From Bombyx mori (Eukaryota > Arthropoda > Insecta > Lepidoptera > Bombycidae), in assembly GCF_030269925.1 (NCBI RefSeq), contig NC_085118.1:15249001-15313000 (forward strand): DNA of 64,000 nt, in the 5' to 3' direction. Every line of letters begins with the position of its first letter. Within the stretch, counting starts at the first letter, position 1. The position numbers were made by a program, and so were the translations under genes. The notes under the pieces were generated by a model. That model saw only the letters and a program-made list of their open reading frames with translations. It searched no databases and had not been told where the DNA came from. This document shows, in pieces, positions 45,701-55,000 of this stretch.

Positions 45701-46901
45701 AATTCTATGTTTTCTTGCTCTAATCTTTGTATTTGACTCATGCCAATGTCTAAAGTTGCCTGAATTTCGCGATATGTCGGGGACCTTGACGGGGATCATC
45801 ACTGAGCTTGACACGTCCACGTTGAAACTCAGCAAACCAGCGATAAATTGTGGTTTTGGATGGGGCTTCATCACCAAATGCAGAAATCATCCGGTCAACA
45901 CACTGTTTTTGTGTTAAACCACTTCGAAAGTCATAATAAATCATCGCTCTTGAATTTTCTCGAGTCAATTCCATTTTCTCAACGACTAAACAAGTTTGAC
46001 AAAACCTCGTGACAAGACCGAGAATCTTTTTTTAAATAAATAAATGGTATTCGATTTTTAAAACCAAGGAGTTTTCAATTAAAAAGATTTTAATATGATA
46101 GGAACAGTAGAAATATTCCATTCCCGATACTTTTAGTGCAGCCTAGTAGTTGTTGTCCTATCGAACTAAGACTTAAAACTCATGTTTCAACGGGTGGTGG
46201 CAATTACTACATCATCCATGTAAGGACTGAAAAAAACCATGTAGTATTTTGTACTATAATAGGATTTTATCCTCGAATTCCTAACGATCAAGAAATATAA
46301 AGTACTTTATTTTCTTCGATTTCGGCTATTAATAGACTAATTATTAAAGCCACTTTTACGGTTTTACCTTGAGTTTATGATTTTTTTCCTTTTTCATTAT
46401 AATATTATTTCCGAAATTTTGAATACTTCAGTTATCGTGGTCACAGACGACTAAGACTTTGTTTGACAACATTTAATAACATTTATAAAAAATTTAATTG
46501 AATATGCAATTTCGAAAAGGGCACGTCTCTGAAAAAAATGTTCAGGAAATGAAAAAAAACTGATTATTTTCTAAAGCATAAAATATTAATTTTTGAGATT
46601 TAGTTTACTGTTAATTAGCAATTGAAAATTACTGAAATTATTATAAAATGGGTGTAGGTAAGCCTCAAAACTACATTTGTATATGAAAAAAACGTATTTG
46701 ACAAAATATGCGACATGTGCCCTTTTCGAAATTGCATATTCAATTATTATCAACAGGATTTCAGCTCACACACACGCCTTCCACGACAAAAGGATTTTAA
46801 AGAAAGTTCGGTCGGGTGTTGTGTTCTCGGCGCTCGACGAAGCAGAGGAACGCGGTTTTGATATAAAGAAAAATAAAAGCTATGATGGAAACAGCGAATA
46901 A
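39755..46901 (+). CDS. BTB-FLYWCH protein, gene C
   Basis: Seven exons: 39755-39832, 41243-41383, 41504-41635, 42324-42499, 43863-44026, 44939-45119 and 46757-46901. They give an intact 338-residue protein. BTB is residues 1-117 ('FSLTWESHKRNMCTGLSSLQ', 'NEFVDMTLAAEGHFVKVHQ', 'LSLILEYIYTGEVYI'). A long acidic linker follows. FLYWCH is about 233-300 ('IQYTVSNQGSLQMILNRYIY', 'QQWRCIDYLNSKKCPAY', 'SAHTHAFHDKR') with both cysteines and both histidines. Exons 1-3 match genes A and B in length and all phases agree. Exon 5 has an alternative read-through end at 44085. The last intron holds a mariner remnant and a MITE. A nuclear regulator is inferred from domains. Confidence 0.9.
40915..41166 (+). 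repeat. Bm1 SINE in gene C intron 1
   Basis: Body 'attactggtggtaggacctc' to 'caactgagcaataaaaaaaa', without the tRNA head. Confidence 0.8.
41960..42195 (-). repeat. Degraded retroposon tail in gene C intron 3
   Basis: 'agctgttacccacagctggt' and, at the far end, 'aaacaaacaaacacacattg' and 'tattattagtataataatat' mirror the 28440 repeat. Confidence 0.45.
42782..43026 (-). repeat. Bm1 SINE in gene C intron 4
   Basis: Complete minus-strand body from 'ttttttgtactgcttagatg' to 'aggtcctaccaccagtaaag'. Confidence 0.8.
43568..43812 (+). repeat. Bm1 SINE in gene C intron 4
   Basis: Body 'attactggtggtagcacctc' to 'catctaagccataaaaaaaa'. It ends about 50 bp before exon 5. Confidence 0.8.
44806..44905 (+). 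repeat. Bm1 SINE, 3' part, in gene C intron 5
   Basis: 'ggttggcgcatttacgttgt' to 'catctaagtcataaaaaaaa'. It ends about 33 bp before the FLYWCH exon. Confidence 0.75.
45399..46148 (-). mobile_element. mariner element, internally deleted (750 bp)
   Basis: Terminal inverted repeats pair 'acgagggcggcactgaaaat' (45400) with 'acttttagtgcagcctagta' (46129-46148). Both ends sit at TA. The coding remnants are on the minus strand. Confidence 0.85.
45466..45974 (-). pseudogene. mariner transposase remnant, core deleted
   Basis: The N terminus (45974-45750) reads 'SRAMIYYDFRSGLTQKQCVD' and 'SKTTIYRWFAEFQRGRVKLS', the mariner helix-turn-helix region. The C terminus (45741-45466) reads 'LDHPPYSPDLSPNDFYTFPK', which includes the third catalytic Asp, and ends 'VKFRGEYFEKQ'. 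The central region with the first two catalytic aspartates is missing and the halves are out of frame. It differs clearly from the mariner at 12.8-14.1 kb. Confidence 0.85.
46495..46746. mobile_element. About 250-bp MITE with 29-bp perfect TIRs
   Basis: 46496-46524 (starting 'aattgaatatgcaatttcga') and 46717-46745 (ending 'ttcgaaattgcatattcaat' plus t) are perfect inverted repeats. The interior is noncoding. The right end lies 10 bp before the splice acceptor of the gene C last exon. Confidence 0.8.
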
Positions 46902-46924
46902 ACATATATATTTTAACATGTGTT

Positions 46925-47240
46925 TTATTTCATTGAAGTGGATGTGCTAGGCTTTGCTCCTGGCATTCCTGATTTCCATGGCGAAATTGGTCGCATGATT
47001 AAATACAGTAGAAGCTCTTTATTCGCGGGGTATATGTTCCATAAATATGGCGCAAATTCAGGAGCCATGAATATGGGTAAGCGCGTTTACAGAGGATATT
47101 CGGTTCGTTTCGGAATCCTTTTTCTAAATCTAATTTTTATAATATGGACCGATGTACCGATTAGATCCGCGAATAAAGAAATCTTTAGCCGCGAATAAGA
47201 ATTGGGTCGCACTTTTATAATCCGCGAATAGTGAAAATGC
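46925..47240 (+). other. 3' flank of gene C with a retroposon scrap
   Basis: 46945-46995 resembles the 21967 repeat ('ctaggctttgctcctggcat', 'atttccatggcgaaattg'). 'agatccgcgaataaagaaat' and 'atccgcgaatagtgaaaatg' are short internal repeats. No gene is recognised. Confidence 0.4.
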
Positions 47241-47639
47241 GAATGAAGGAAGCGCGTATAAGGAGCTTTTACTGTCAACCAAAATTTTCCTTCTTCGAAG
47301 GTAAAGAACATCAGATGATTACTAAGATTTTCATTGTTTACGTAAATGGTAATAATACAAATTCATAACATCCAGCGCCCCTATCGGTCAGGTGGCGGAA
47401 CTTAGATCGATACTCGGAAGTAGCTCGGATGTGACGTCATCTCCTCGTTTGTGAGCTCGATGGAGTTTGAACTGTTAATACGTAATGTAATAAATAATTT
47501 CCTATCGTCATGTGTCGTTATCACTATTCATAATTATTAAGTCTGATAATTGCTCTAGAGTTTATTCAACTGTTTATCTTCCGATATTTTTTTAAAGTAC
47601 CTCTACTCTTAAAAGCTTTCCCATAGTCTGTCATCACGT
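47241..47639. other. Unassigned intergenic DNA
   Basis: A moderately GC-rich patch at 47370-47470 ('gcgcccctatcggtcaggtg', 'gtgacgtcatctcctcg') has no open frame or recognised family. Confidence 0.4.
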
Positions 47640-48224
47640 GATTCGGGTATCTGGACAAATCCTATTAATATACTTTTTAATGGACGAATGGTCCAGATTG
47701 AATTTACAGTAAGTACGCGTTAGTTCAGCTATCACAAATTTAGACAACGCATCTTTCATTACGATCATGTACTGGTTGGTGCCCTTTAGATGTCCTACAG
47801 AAGGGGAACATGTTATCTATTTGTACCATGCGCATAGTATCAGATGGTTTAGAGATCGGATATATACTGTCTTTTTTACGATGATTTAGATCCACGTGAC
47901 CAATGTAGTCATAGTGCATGTATACAATTTTCCATTTAGCCCAAGGGACCGCGAGTCTGTTTCAGTTACTTTTATCTTTAACATCAGCGCGACTTGGTCC
48001 GCGTGGAATATAGTTCACAAATAATGCTTTATTTTAGAACAAATTTCTTTAGCATAAAAAACGTTATAGTGAGCCAACCTTAACATATAGACATATGCTG
48101 TCGCGGACATTTTTTTTTAGATCTTTTAAAGGGAAACAATTCTGTCACATTATTTTAGCGAAATTTTAACAGTTTCTACAGCGCACGCACCGGAAGCTCT
48201 CAAAAGGGAAAATAACCCGATTTT

Positions 48225-48430
48225 GAAACATTCTTTATTGGTGCTCCGCTTGTATTGGTCTTAGCGCGATGCAGTGATGGTCTTAGCGGTCTTAGCGTTA
48301 TATAGCCTATATCTTCCTCAACAAATGGGTTATTTAACACTGAATGAATTTTTCAAATCGGACCAGCAGTTCTCGAGACTAGCGCGTTCAAACAAACAAA
48401 CTCTTCAGCTTTATAATGTTAGTATAGATT
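48225..48430 (-). repeat. Retroposon tail inside the decayed gypsy element
   Basis: 'ggtgctccgcttgtattggt', 'caaatcggaccagcagttct' and 'acaaacaaactcttcagctt', ending 'ataatgttagtatagat', are the opposite-strand version of a common lepidopteran tail. Confidence 0.55.
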
Positions 48431-49647
48431 TCTTTATAATCGAACTAAGCTTTTCGTCCTGACATTGCACAGTACAGAATCAATCGGTAACTTTAAGACG
48501 ATTCACGTTCATCATGTCAACAGGATGCCTATTAAGCGCATCTATAAATGTTCCATACGTTCACCAGGTCTATACTCAACACTTAATGTCATAATCTTCT
48601 TTCAAAACTCACCATCGCGCAATGCGTGGTATAATGTCGCGTTTGGTAAGCGTAGCACAAACCACAGTACAATCAGTTTCTACTATATCATGTTTACCTA
48701 CTTCATAAACACAGAACCTACGAAGCGATTGTACGACCGCCAGGTTTTGAGCTCTTAGCTATGATACACACTCTCTTCCTTCCTAGTAACCCGGCTAAAG
48801 TACATAACAGGCCGCAGTGAGTTGTCAGTTTGTTTTAGTAATAGTATACCAGAAACTCCTAAGCTACATGCATCGGTTCATATTTTTGTAAGAAGCATAG
48901 GATTATACAGAGCTAGCATAGGTTTGGAACATAAAACTGTTTTTCAGTTGTTCGAAATTCGCGTTATGTTCATGGCCCCACACCCATGATTTATCTTTTT
49001 TTTTTTTCTTAACTCAGTTAATGGACGCGCAATCACGGCAAAACTGGGAATAAACTTTCTAAAGTAACATAACCAATAAACTATCGCACACTGAGCATTA
49101 TTTGGCACAGGAAACTGCGAAACGGCCGTCAATTTTTGTTGCACCCGGCTGTATACCGTCTGAAGATATTTCATGACCTAAATAAGTGACTTGTTTCTCC
49201 AAGAATGAGCATTTACTCATATTTAATTTTAAGTCTCCACCATAAAATTTCCCAAGTACTTTCTCAATAATTATTGAACCTGATTTTATACCAACTGAGG
49301 GTAGAGGTAAATCGTTTAAAATTGCTAGTATCTCGATTTGACCTACATTTATTTTTACCCATTTCTTTTCTACCCTCAGGCTCAATTATTTTATTTATTA
49401 AACTCATTTAACTACCCCACCTAGTGGAATAAGGTGGAGAAAAGAAGAAACGCATGAATACAGATGGCGCATTTGCTAAAACAAAAGGAATTCTAGTGTA
49501 CTCGAAATAATGACCTTGCGGCGTAATGAAAACAGTTGTGTCTGGCACAATGCTTAATTTATGGTAGCCCTGGGCTAAATCTAAACTCGTGAAGTACTGT
49601 TCGGTGGATACTTTTATATTTTACCATAGCGTTTAACGCACGATAGT

Positions 49648-49875
49648 CAACGCATAGCCCACTGAGTTTCTCGCCGGATCTTCTCAGTGGGTCGCGTTTC
49701 CGATCCGGTGGTAGATTCTGCGAAGCACGGCTCTTGCTAGGGTTCGTGTTAGCAACATCATCAGGTTTGAGCGCCGTGAGCTCACCTACAAAAGTTAGGG
49801 TTACGCTGACATAGCCTCTCAAGGCTCTCAGCTTAGGTAGGAAAAAAAAAAAAAAAAAAAAAATCAACGCATAGC
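49648..49875 (+). mobile_element. BMC1-like LINE 3' end with 13-bp target duplication
   Basis: 'gcccactgagtttctcgccg' to 'gaaaaaaaaaaaaaaaaaaa'. 'tcaacgcatagcc' occurs just before the LINE start (49647-49659) and again after the A run (49863-49875). It is a clean insertion into the gypsy RT. Confidence 0.85.
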
Positions 49876-50208
49876 CTACTGTCGCCGTTCTGTTTCTTAA
49901 TAAGACCACTGGTGAAGCATGACTAGCTTCAGATTATTTTTTAATGCCAGCATCTAAAAGTTAATTAGCTTTAGATTTAACTATCGTTTGTTCGTTATGA
50001 GAAAGTAAAGGTGGCGATACACGGGCTGATCACTAGTAAGCTTAATTTGCATTTGGACTAAATTGGCAATGCCTAAATCATGTGTATTCGCAGCAAAGCA
50101 ATGCTTATACTGTATTTTTTAAATCTGAATGACCCTTATTATTTAATGGCTCCTTTTAAATTTTTTTTATTTCTACCCTCAAATCTCGAAATATTTGTAA
50201 TGGCATGG

Positions 50209-50650
50209 TTAGGGCAAGTAGAAATGCAACACACCTGGCTGTTTGGCTGTGGCTTCTCGCAGCTGTTGGCCCTCGGCAGGATCTCGCCCGGCGGCCACAT
50301 GATGGTCTCCGAGCCCACGTCGATGTAGCTGTCTTCGCCGCGCAGCAGCGTCGCAGGCAGGGAGAAGGAAGCTCGTAGCCGTGAATCTCATGAAGCGCCG
50401 TGAAGCTCGTAGTGCCGCAGTGGAGTAACCACGTTGCTACTCTTCGAGTTTCCCTCCACGTAAACCAGAATGATGGAAGGACAGGGCGTCAGGCGCTCTT
50501 GGTCCGACGACGTCGAAGTCCCTTTGATTTGATTGTTCCAGGTTCTTCATCCTGTAGCTCAAATATCGCCTTGTGGACCTCCTTCTGAAGCAATTTTTCA
50601 ACACCTTCCTCGCCAGTGGAATAGGAGCTTTATCTTCTTAAAACTTGTCA
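50209..50650 (-). other. GC-rich, coding-like patch of unknown origin
   Basis: On the minus strand 50640-50508 gives 'GVEKLLQKEVHKAIFELQDE' and 'TIKSKGLRRRRTKSA' followed by a stop. Further along, 50380-50235 gives 'LLRGEDSYIDVGSETIMWPP' and 'EILPRANSCEKPQPNSQ' before a GTGTGT donor-like site. The composition is unlike the surroundings. I do not recognise either peptide. It could be exons of an unidentified gene, a retrocopy or a captured gene fragment. Confidence 0.35.
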
Positions 50651-51219
50651 GACCGAGAGATCTGAGCGTGTATATGACGTTGTTTCATTTCTTTATGCCA
50701 CTTCTGATTGTTGCAAATGATGTGACAATAAAAACCAGCAGCGTAACGACAAGTTCTTTTATTTGTGCGAGAATACAAAAAAGCAGGTAGAAATGGCTGG
50801 CACGCCTTGTTTTATTAACACTATCCCCCCTTCGTTGGCTTTGGCTGGCGGCGGCGGCGGTGGCGGTGGCGGAAGGGGGCGTGTTAACATGGCTTGGCGG
50901 CTTGGCTGGCGGCAGGGCATGACAGCTGACGTCCCGTCCGTTACAATAGATATAAAATTCCATTCCAAATTCTACCCTACAAACTAGAATACAGGTCTGC
51001 TTCGCATTGTTGTAGAACGTAACGAAAATCGATTTACCTCTTTCAATGTCGTTCTATACTGTGGTAGGTTACAAATTGATGTCAGCTCCCGGTCCTAAAC
51101 ACGTAATTTTTGTCTAAAAATAGACTAAACAATTCTGGCGCGCAGTTTGGCTTGCAATTCTTCAAGTAATTTTTTTTATGCTTAATTAAAAACTGAATAG
51201 ATTGATGCGTTGCGTCAGG
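50651..51219. other. Intergenic DNA with a (ggc)n/(gtg)n tract
   Basis: 50845-50880 is a 'ggcggcggcggtggcggtgg' tract. The glycine or proline open frames it generates are not credible genes. Confidence 0.5.
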
Positions 51220-51610
51220 ATCTCTACACGTCCTTACGGATCCATCAGATTTAATAACTGTTAGATTATACGCCTTCAGCTAACAATAGGAGCAGGCTTA
51301 TGGACCTAACCTACTCGTAACCCTACTCGTCGAACCCGGCAGTGAGCTCGATGTGCAACCTAACCCATGCATCAGCCCGCTGAGTTTCTCGCCGGATCTT
51401 CTCACCGGGTCGCGATTCCGATTCCGTAGAAGATTCATTCGCGAAGTAACTACTCTTAAGTTGTTAGGTCTCCTTTGGAGGCGTTTGTGTCGCTGTTGGC
51501 AGATCCCACTCCTCCTGTCTGAGCCCGTGGTCGCCCAACTGTACCTACTAGTGAAACTGGCCTTCGAGACACTATGTTGCACCGACCGCAGGTGACCGGG
51601 AAAAAGACAG
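51220..51610 (+). repeat. LINE 3' end, second family
   Basis: 'tacggatccatcagatttaa', 'gagcaggcttatggacc', 'gtgcaacctaacccatgcat', 'agttgttaggtctcctttgg' and 'caggagaatgagaatg' are shared with 63130-63490. It contains 'gagtttctcgccggatcttc', also found in the BMC1-like tail, so the two families may be related. Confidence 0.65.
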
Positions 51611-51920
51611 GAGAATGAGAATGTTGATTAATTGATTTGATTGAATCGACGTTTCTTGCAGCTACGAAATATCATATTTTGTCAATTAATAAATGTACAC
51701 TGATAAATCAATATTCAAAAAATTTTTTTTGCATCGACGTCATCTATGCAAAAAATATGGCGCCTTTGTCCCATCTGACCTTATCTCTTATATAAGCATC
51801 ACAGCGCTTTTGTGTTTTTTATTATTATTTTTTATTTGTACAATTGTTGAAAATATTTTCACAAAGGTATGCAATGAGAAACAGACTGACTTTATATGTT
51901 TCATATTGTCATATCCATAT
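51611..51920. other. AT-rich DNA upstream of UGT
   Basis: No gene recognised. Confidence 0.5.
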
Positions 51921-51923
51921 GAC

Positions 51924-51956
51924 TATAAGCAACGGCAATACTAGTACTATCTCAGT
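51924..51956 (+). promoter_or_regulatory. Core promoter of the UGT gene (TATA + initiator)
   Basis: TATAAG at 51924-51929 and the arthropod initiator TCAGT at 51952-51956 are spaced so that the initiator A lies 30 bp after the TATA start. This would give a 55-base 5' UTR before ATG 52009. Confidence 0.65.
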
Positions 51957-52008
51957 GCCGTTGAATCTCTACAGCGGACAGTCGCTAAGTGTCCGACGCG
52001 TGTGAGCC

Positions 52009-55000
52009 ATGAAGATTTTCATATTATTCTTAATTGTAACTTCAGTGGAAAGTTACAAAATTCTCTGTCTGTTTCCTTACCCTGGAAAAAGTCATTACAT
52101 GGTATTCGAACCAATTCTGGACGAGCTTATCAACCGTGGACATCACCTGACAGTTGTTTCCTTCTTTCCGGCTACGATTCCACTACCGAACCGTCGTGAC
52201 GTTAGCTTGCAGCATTTAGCTCCGCCTAACGTCGAAGTGCTTGATCTAAAAGAGATTTATTTAAAAACCCAAAAGTATTTCGGCTTAGAGAATTACTTCG
52301 GACATATGTCTATAGTTACTTCTTTAGCTAAATCGAACCTTCTTATTTGCGAGAGAATAATCAATTCGGATGTATTCGAGGAGTTTCTGGCGGGAAAAGG
52401 CGAATACGATCTAATTTTGATAGAACATTTTAACAGTGACTGCTTGCTAAGTTTGGTTCATATCTATAATGTCCCTTCTATAGGTTTGATCTCGAGTAGT
52501 ATGATGCCATGGACCATGGCAAGGGCTGGAGCGCCAGACAATCCCGCCTATATACCTGGCATGACTTCCGTTCACAGAAAAAATGACGTTCTTCGAAAGA
52601 TTGATAAATACGTTTACCTTACATTTTTATAATACGTGGTTTGAGTATGCGATTTGGCGCGAAGAACAGAAAATTATTGAAAAGAAATTGAAAAGGAAAC
52701 TACCTAGGCTGAGTGATTTGGGTAAAAATTCCAGTGCTGTATTGGTAAACACTCATTTTTCTATAAATGGTATTAGGGAACTTACGCCTTCTTTAATAGA
52801 AATTGGCGGTATCCACCTACATAACAGGACTATCAGAGAACTCAACGAGGTAATAATGTAATTTAAGTCTAAAACTTAAGATAATGATCTAAGTACTTTA
52901 ATAGCACCTTTAGAATTGATGTGGCCCGACTAAAAATTTTAAGAAAATGAGTTTTATGCTTCGAACGACTTGTAAATAGTTATATACGTATTCTATCAGC
53001 CTAGTTAGTCTCTTTTAGTCCAGAAAAGGACAAAAGTACTATTAAAGTAGTAAAACCGAAAAGCTAAAAAATAACAATTCTAAAATTACATTTTTGGTGT
53101 AGAAAAAATTAGAATTTTGGATTAAGCCACTGCAATTCTAAAGATGCGATGTCTGTACGTATATATCAGGTACCTATGGCTTGTTTATTTTTCTAATCGG
53201 AGGGGAAAAAAGACTCAAATAAGTGTTATTTTTAAGTGCAATCATGATACTCTTTCCATTTGCGTTATGGTTACAAGAGTATGGAAGGAGAAAACATGTT
53301 GTGGCGACCTTAGGTGACTGGGAGGAGGGCAGGAGAATGATGATAATGATAATGATGATGATGAGTTGCCAATACCTTTAGTAACAGATGATGCAAGTAG
53401 GTACGATTCACTTTGCGAATACGGCACGGCACTGTTTATTCTAAAGTTATTTGTTTAATAGCAGAATTTACGTTGACAAAATTTGGTTGGTTGTCGCTTT
53501 TGCACACTATTAGAACCTAAGTACCTAGTATACTTACTATACTTATCTACATACGGGCCAATAGGAGCTAACTTAAATGTGAATTTAAGATAAACAGCTA
53601 CTTTATTTAAACATGAACATTTCAGCCCCTGCGTACTTTAGTTGAGAATGCAGAAGAAGGCTTCATAATATTCAGTTTCGGCTCATTAGTGAAGGGATCT
53701 TCGTTACCGCGAAAGCAAATGAAAGCCATAATCAACGCTTTTGCTCGTTTACCACAAACAATATTTTGGAAATGGGAGGACGATATCTCAGACGCGATAA
53801 AAATACCAAAGAACGTTAAATTTGAAAAATGGTTGCCGCAATACGATTTGTTGAGTAAGTTTTTATTTTATTTTTTCAATTTGCTCAGTAGTTTTTGTAC
53901 TGATTTTTTTCCCCTACCTATGCTGGTAGCCTTAAGAGGCTATTTCAGCTTCTCCCTAGCGTGTAGGTGAGCTCACGAGGCTCGAACCGGAAGTGTTGCT
54001 AACACTGACCCTAGCAAAAGCAGTACTACGCGCGAATCTACCATCGGATCGGAAACGCGACCCAATGAGAAGATCCGGCGAGAAACTCAGTGGGCTATTA
54101 TTTGTAAACATATCACTGAACTCGCGTTCGATACGAACTTGCCACACAAGTGATTCATTCATATGTATAAACATTCCGGTCCTAGATATTTTCCCCGTCT
54201 ATAACATTGAAATAGATAACGCAACAAAAAATACACACATATTCTATTGTTTCATATTGCTTTCTATTAAAAATACAAATCACTCAAAGATCCAGCGCCG
54301 TGACTTGAAAGAAGACGATACTCATAGCGAGAGTTGCATCTATCTTAAAAATATATTATTTATAGCGACCATCCCAACTGTCAAATACCATATAGTCTAG
54401 TCGACAAGTTAAAAATGGTGTTAATTCGACATACTACTGCTAAAATTATGTGGTTTAGCTCATTCGATTCGGAATAATGTCTAGACCATTGTGCTAAAAA
54501 ATTGAATTAGCACATAAAAAATTCCAAAAGTTATTAACAATTAAACACCTTAAAAAAATAGCGTTTCGTTTATGGCTTATTGTCCGTAAACTATAAACAT
54601 TTTCGAAATTTGAAAAAAAGATCCTTAAAGAGGAGGAAATTTAGTAAAAAAAAAGTTCCAACTCCCGGAACTGTAGCTCCATTATTTATAATTTTAATTT
54701 AACGCTGAAAATAGCCCGCCGCGCGCCATTGTTAGGTTGCGCGCAAGGCCTCGAAAGCGAGTACGTCACTTAAAAAATTTTTTTTCAAGTACTTAAAGTT
54801 AATTGAAAAATCTAAAAAAATTATTGCATAATCTAAACACTTTAGAAAATTTATTCCCGTTGGAATTTTTTATAAAAACATATTTTTCAATATTCTAGAC
54901 GATTGTTAATTAAGAAAAAAATTTCCAATTTCCATCATCCTTCTAAACTAAAAAAAATGTTTAAATAATTACCTTAAAATTATTTCGCTTCGTGGACCTC

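Larger units (their letters stand above)
45310..46230 (+). repeat. Old Bm1 split by a mariner remnant
   Basis: 'aacaaataggtaccactcca' to 'ccagtctgaatggtgga' before 45399, and after 46148 'gttgtcctatcgaactaaga' to 'caacgggtggtggcaatt', read as one decayed Bm1 with the mariner inserted at a TA. Confidence 0.5.
47640..50020 (-). pseudogene. Decayed Ty3/gypsy retrotransposon (RT, RNase H, integrase)
   Basis: On the minus strand the domain order is RT, RNase H, integrase. RT: 'VDYRALNAMVKY' near 49650, 'NMSKCSFLEKQVTYLGHEIS' near 49200, and 'LCYFRKFIPSFAVIARPLTE' near 49050. RNase H: a 'LTKRDIIPRIARW'-like stretch and 'EYRPGERM' near 48650-48550. Integrase: 'DTMRMVQIDNMFPF' and 'ALSKFVIAELTRTY' near 47850-47720. 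Many stops and frameshifts show it is old. It is interrupted by a retroposon tail (48225-48430) and a LINE tail (49648-49862). It is a different family from the 14.7-kb element. Confidence 0.75.

Noticed and set aside
24928..46901. The BTB genes as parts of one trans-spliced mod(mdg4) locus
   Set aside because: Each gene has its own ATG, BTB exons, compatible phases and FLYWCH exons in cis on its own strand, so trans-splicing is not needed to explain them, though it is not excluded.
50759..50987. Glycine- or proline-rich open frames
   Set aside because: They come from a (ggc)n/(gtg)n tract and have no other coding support.
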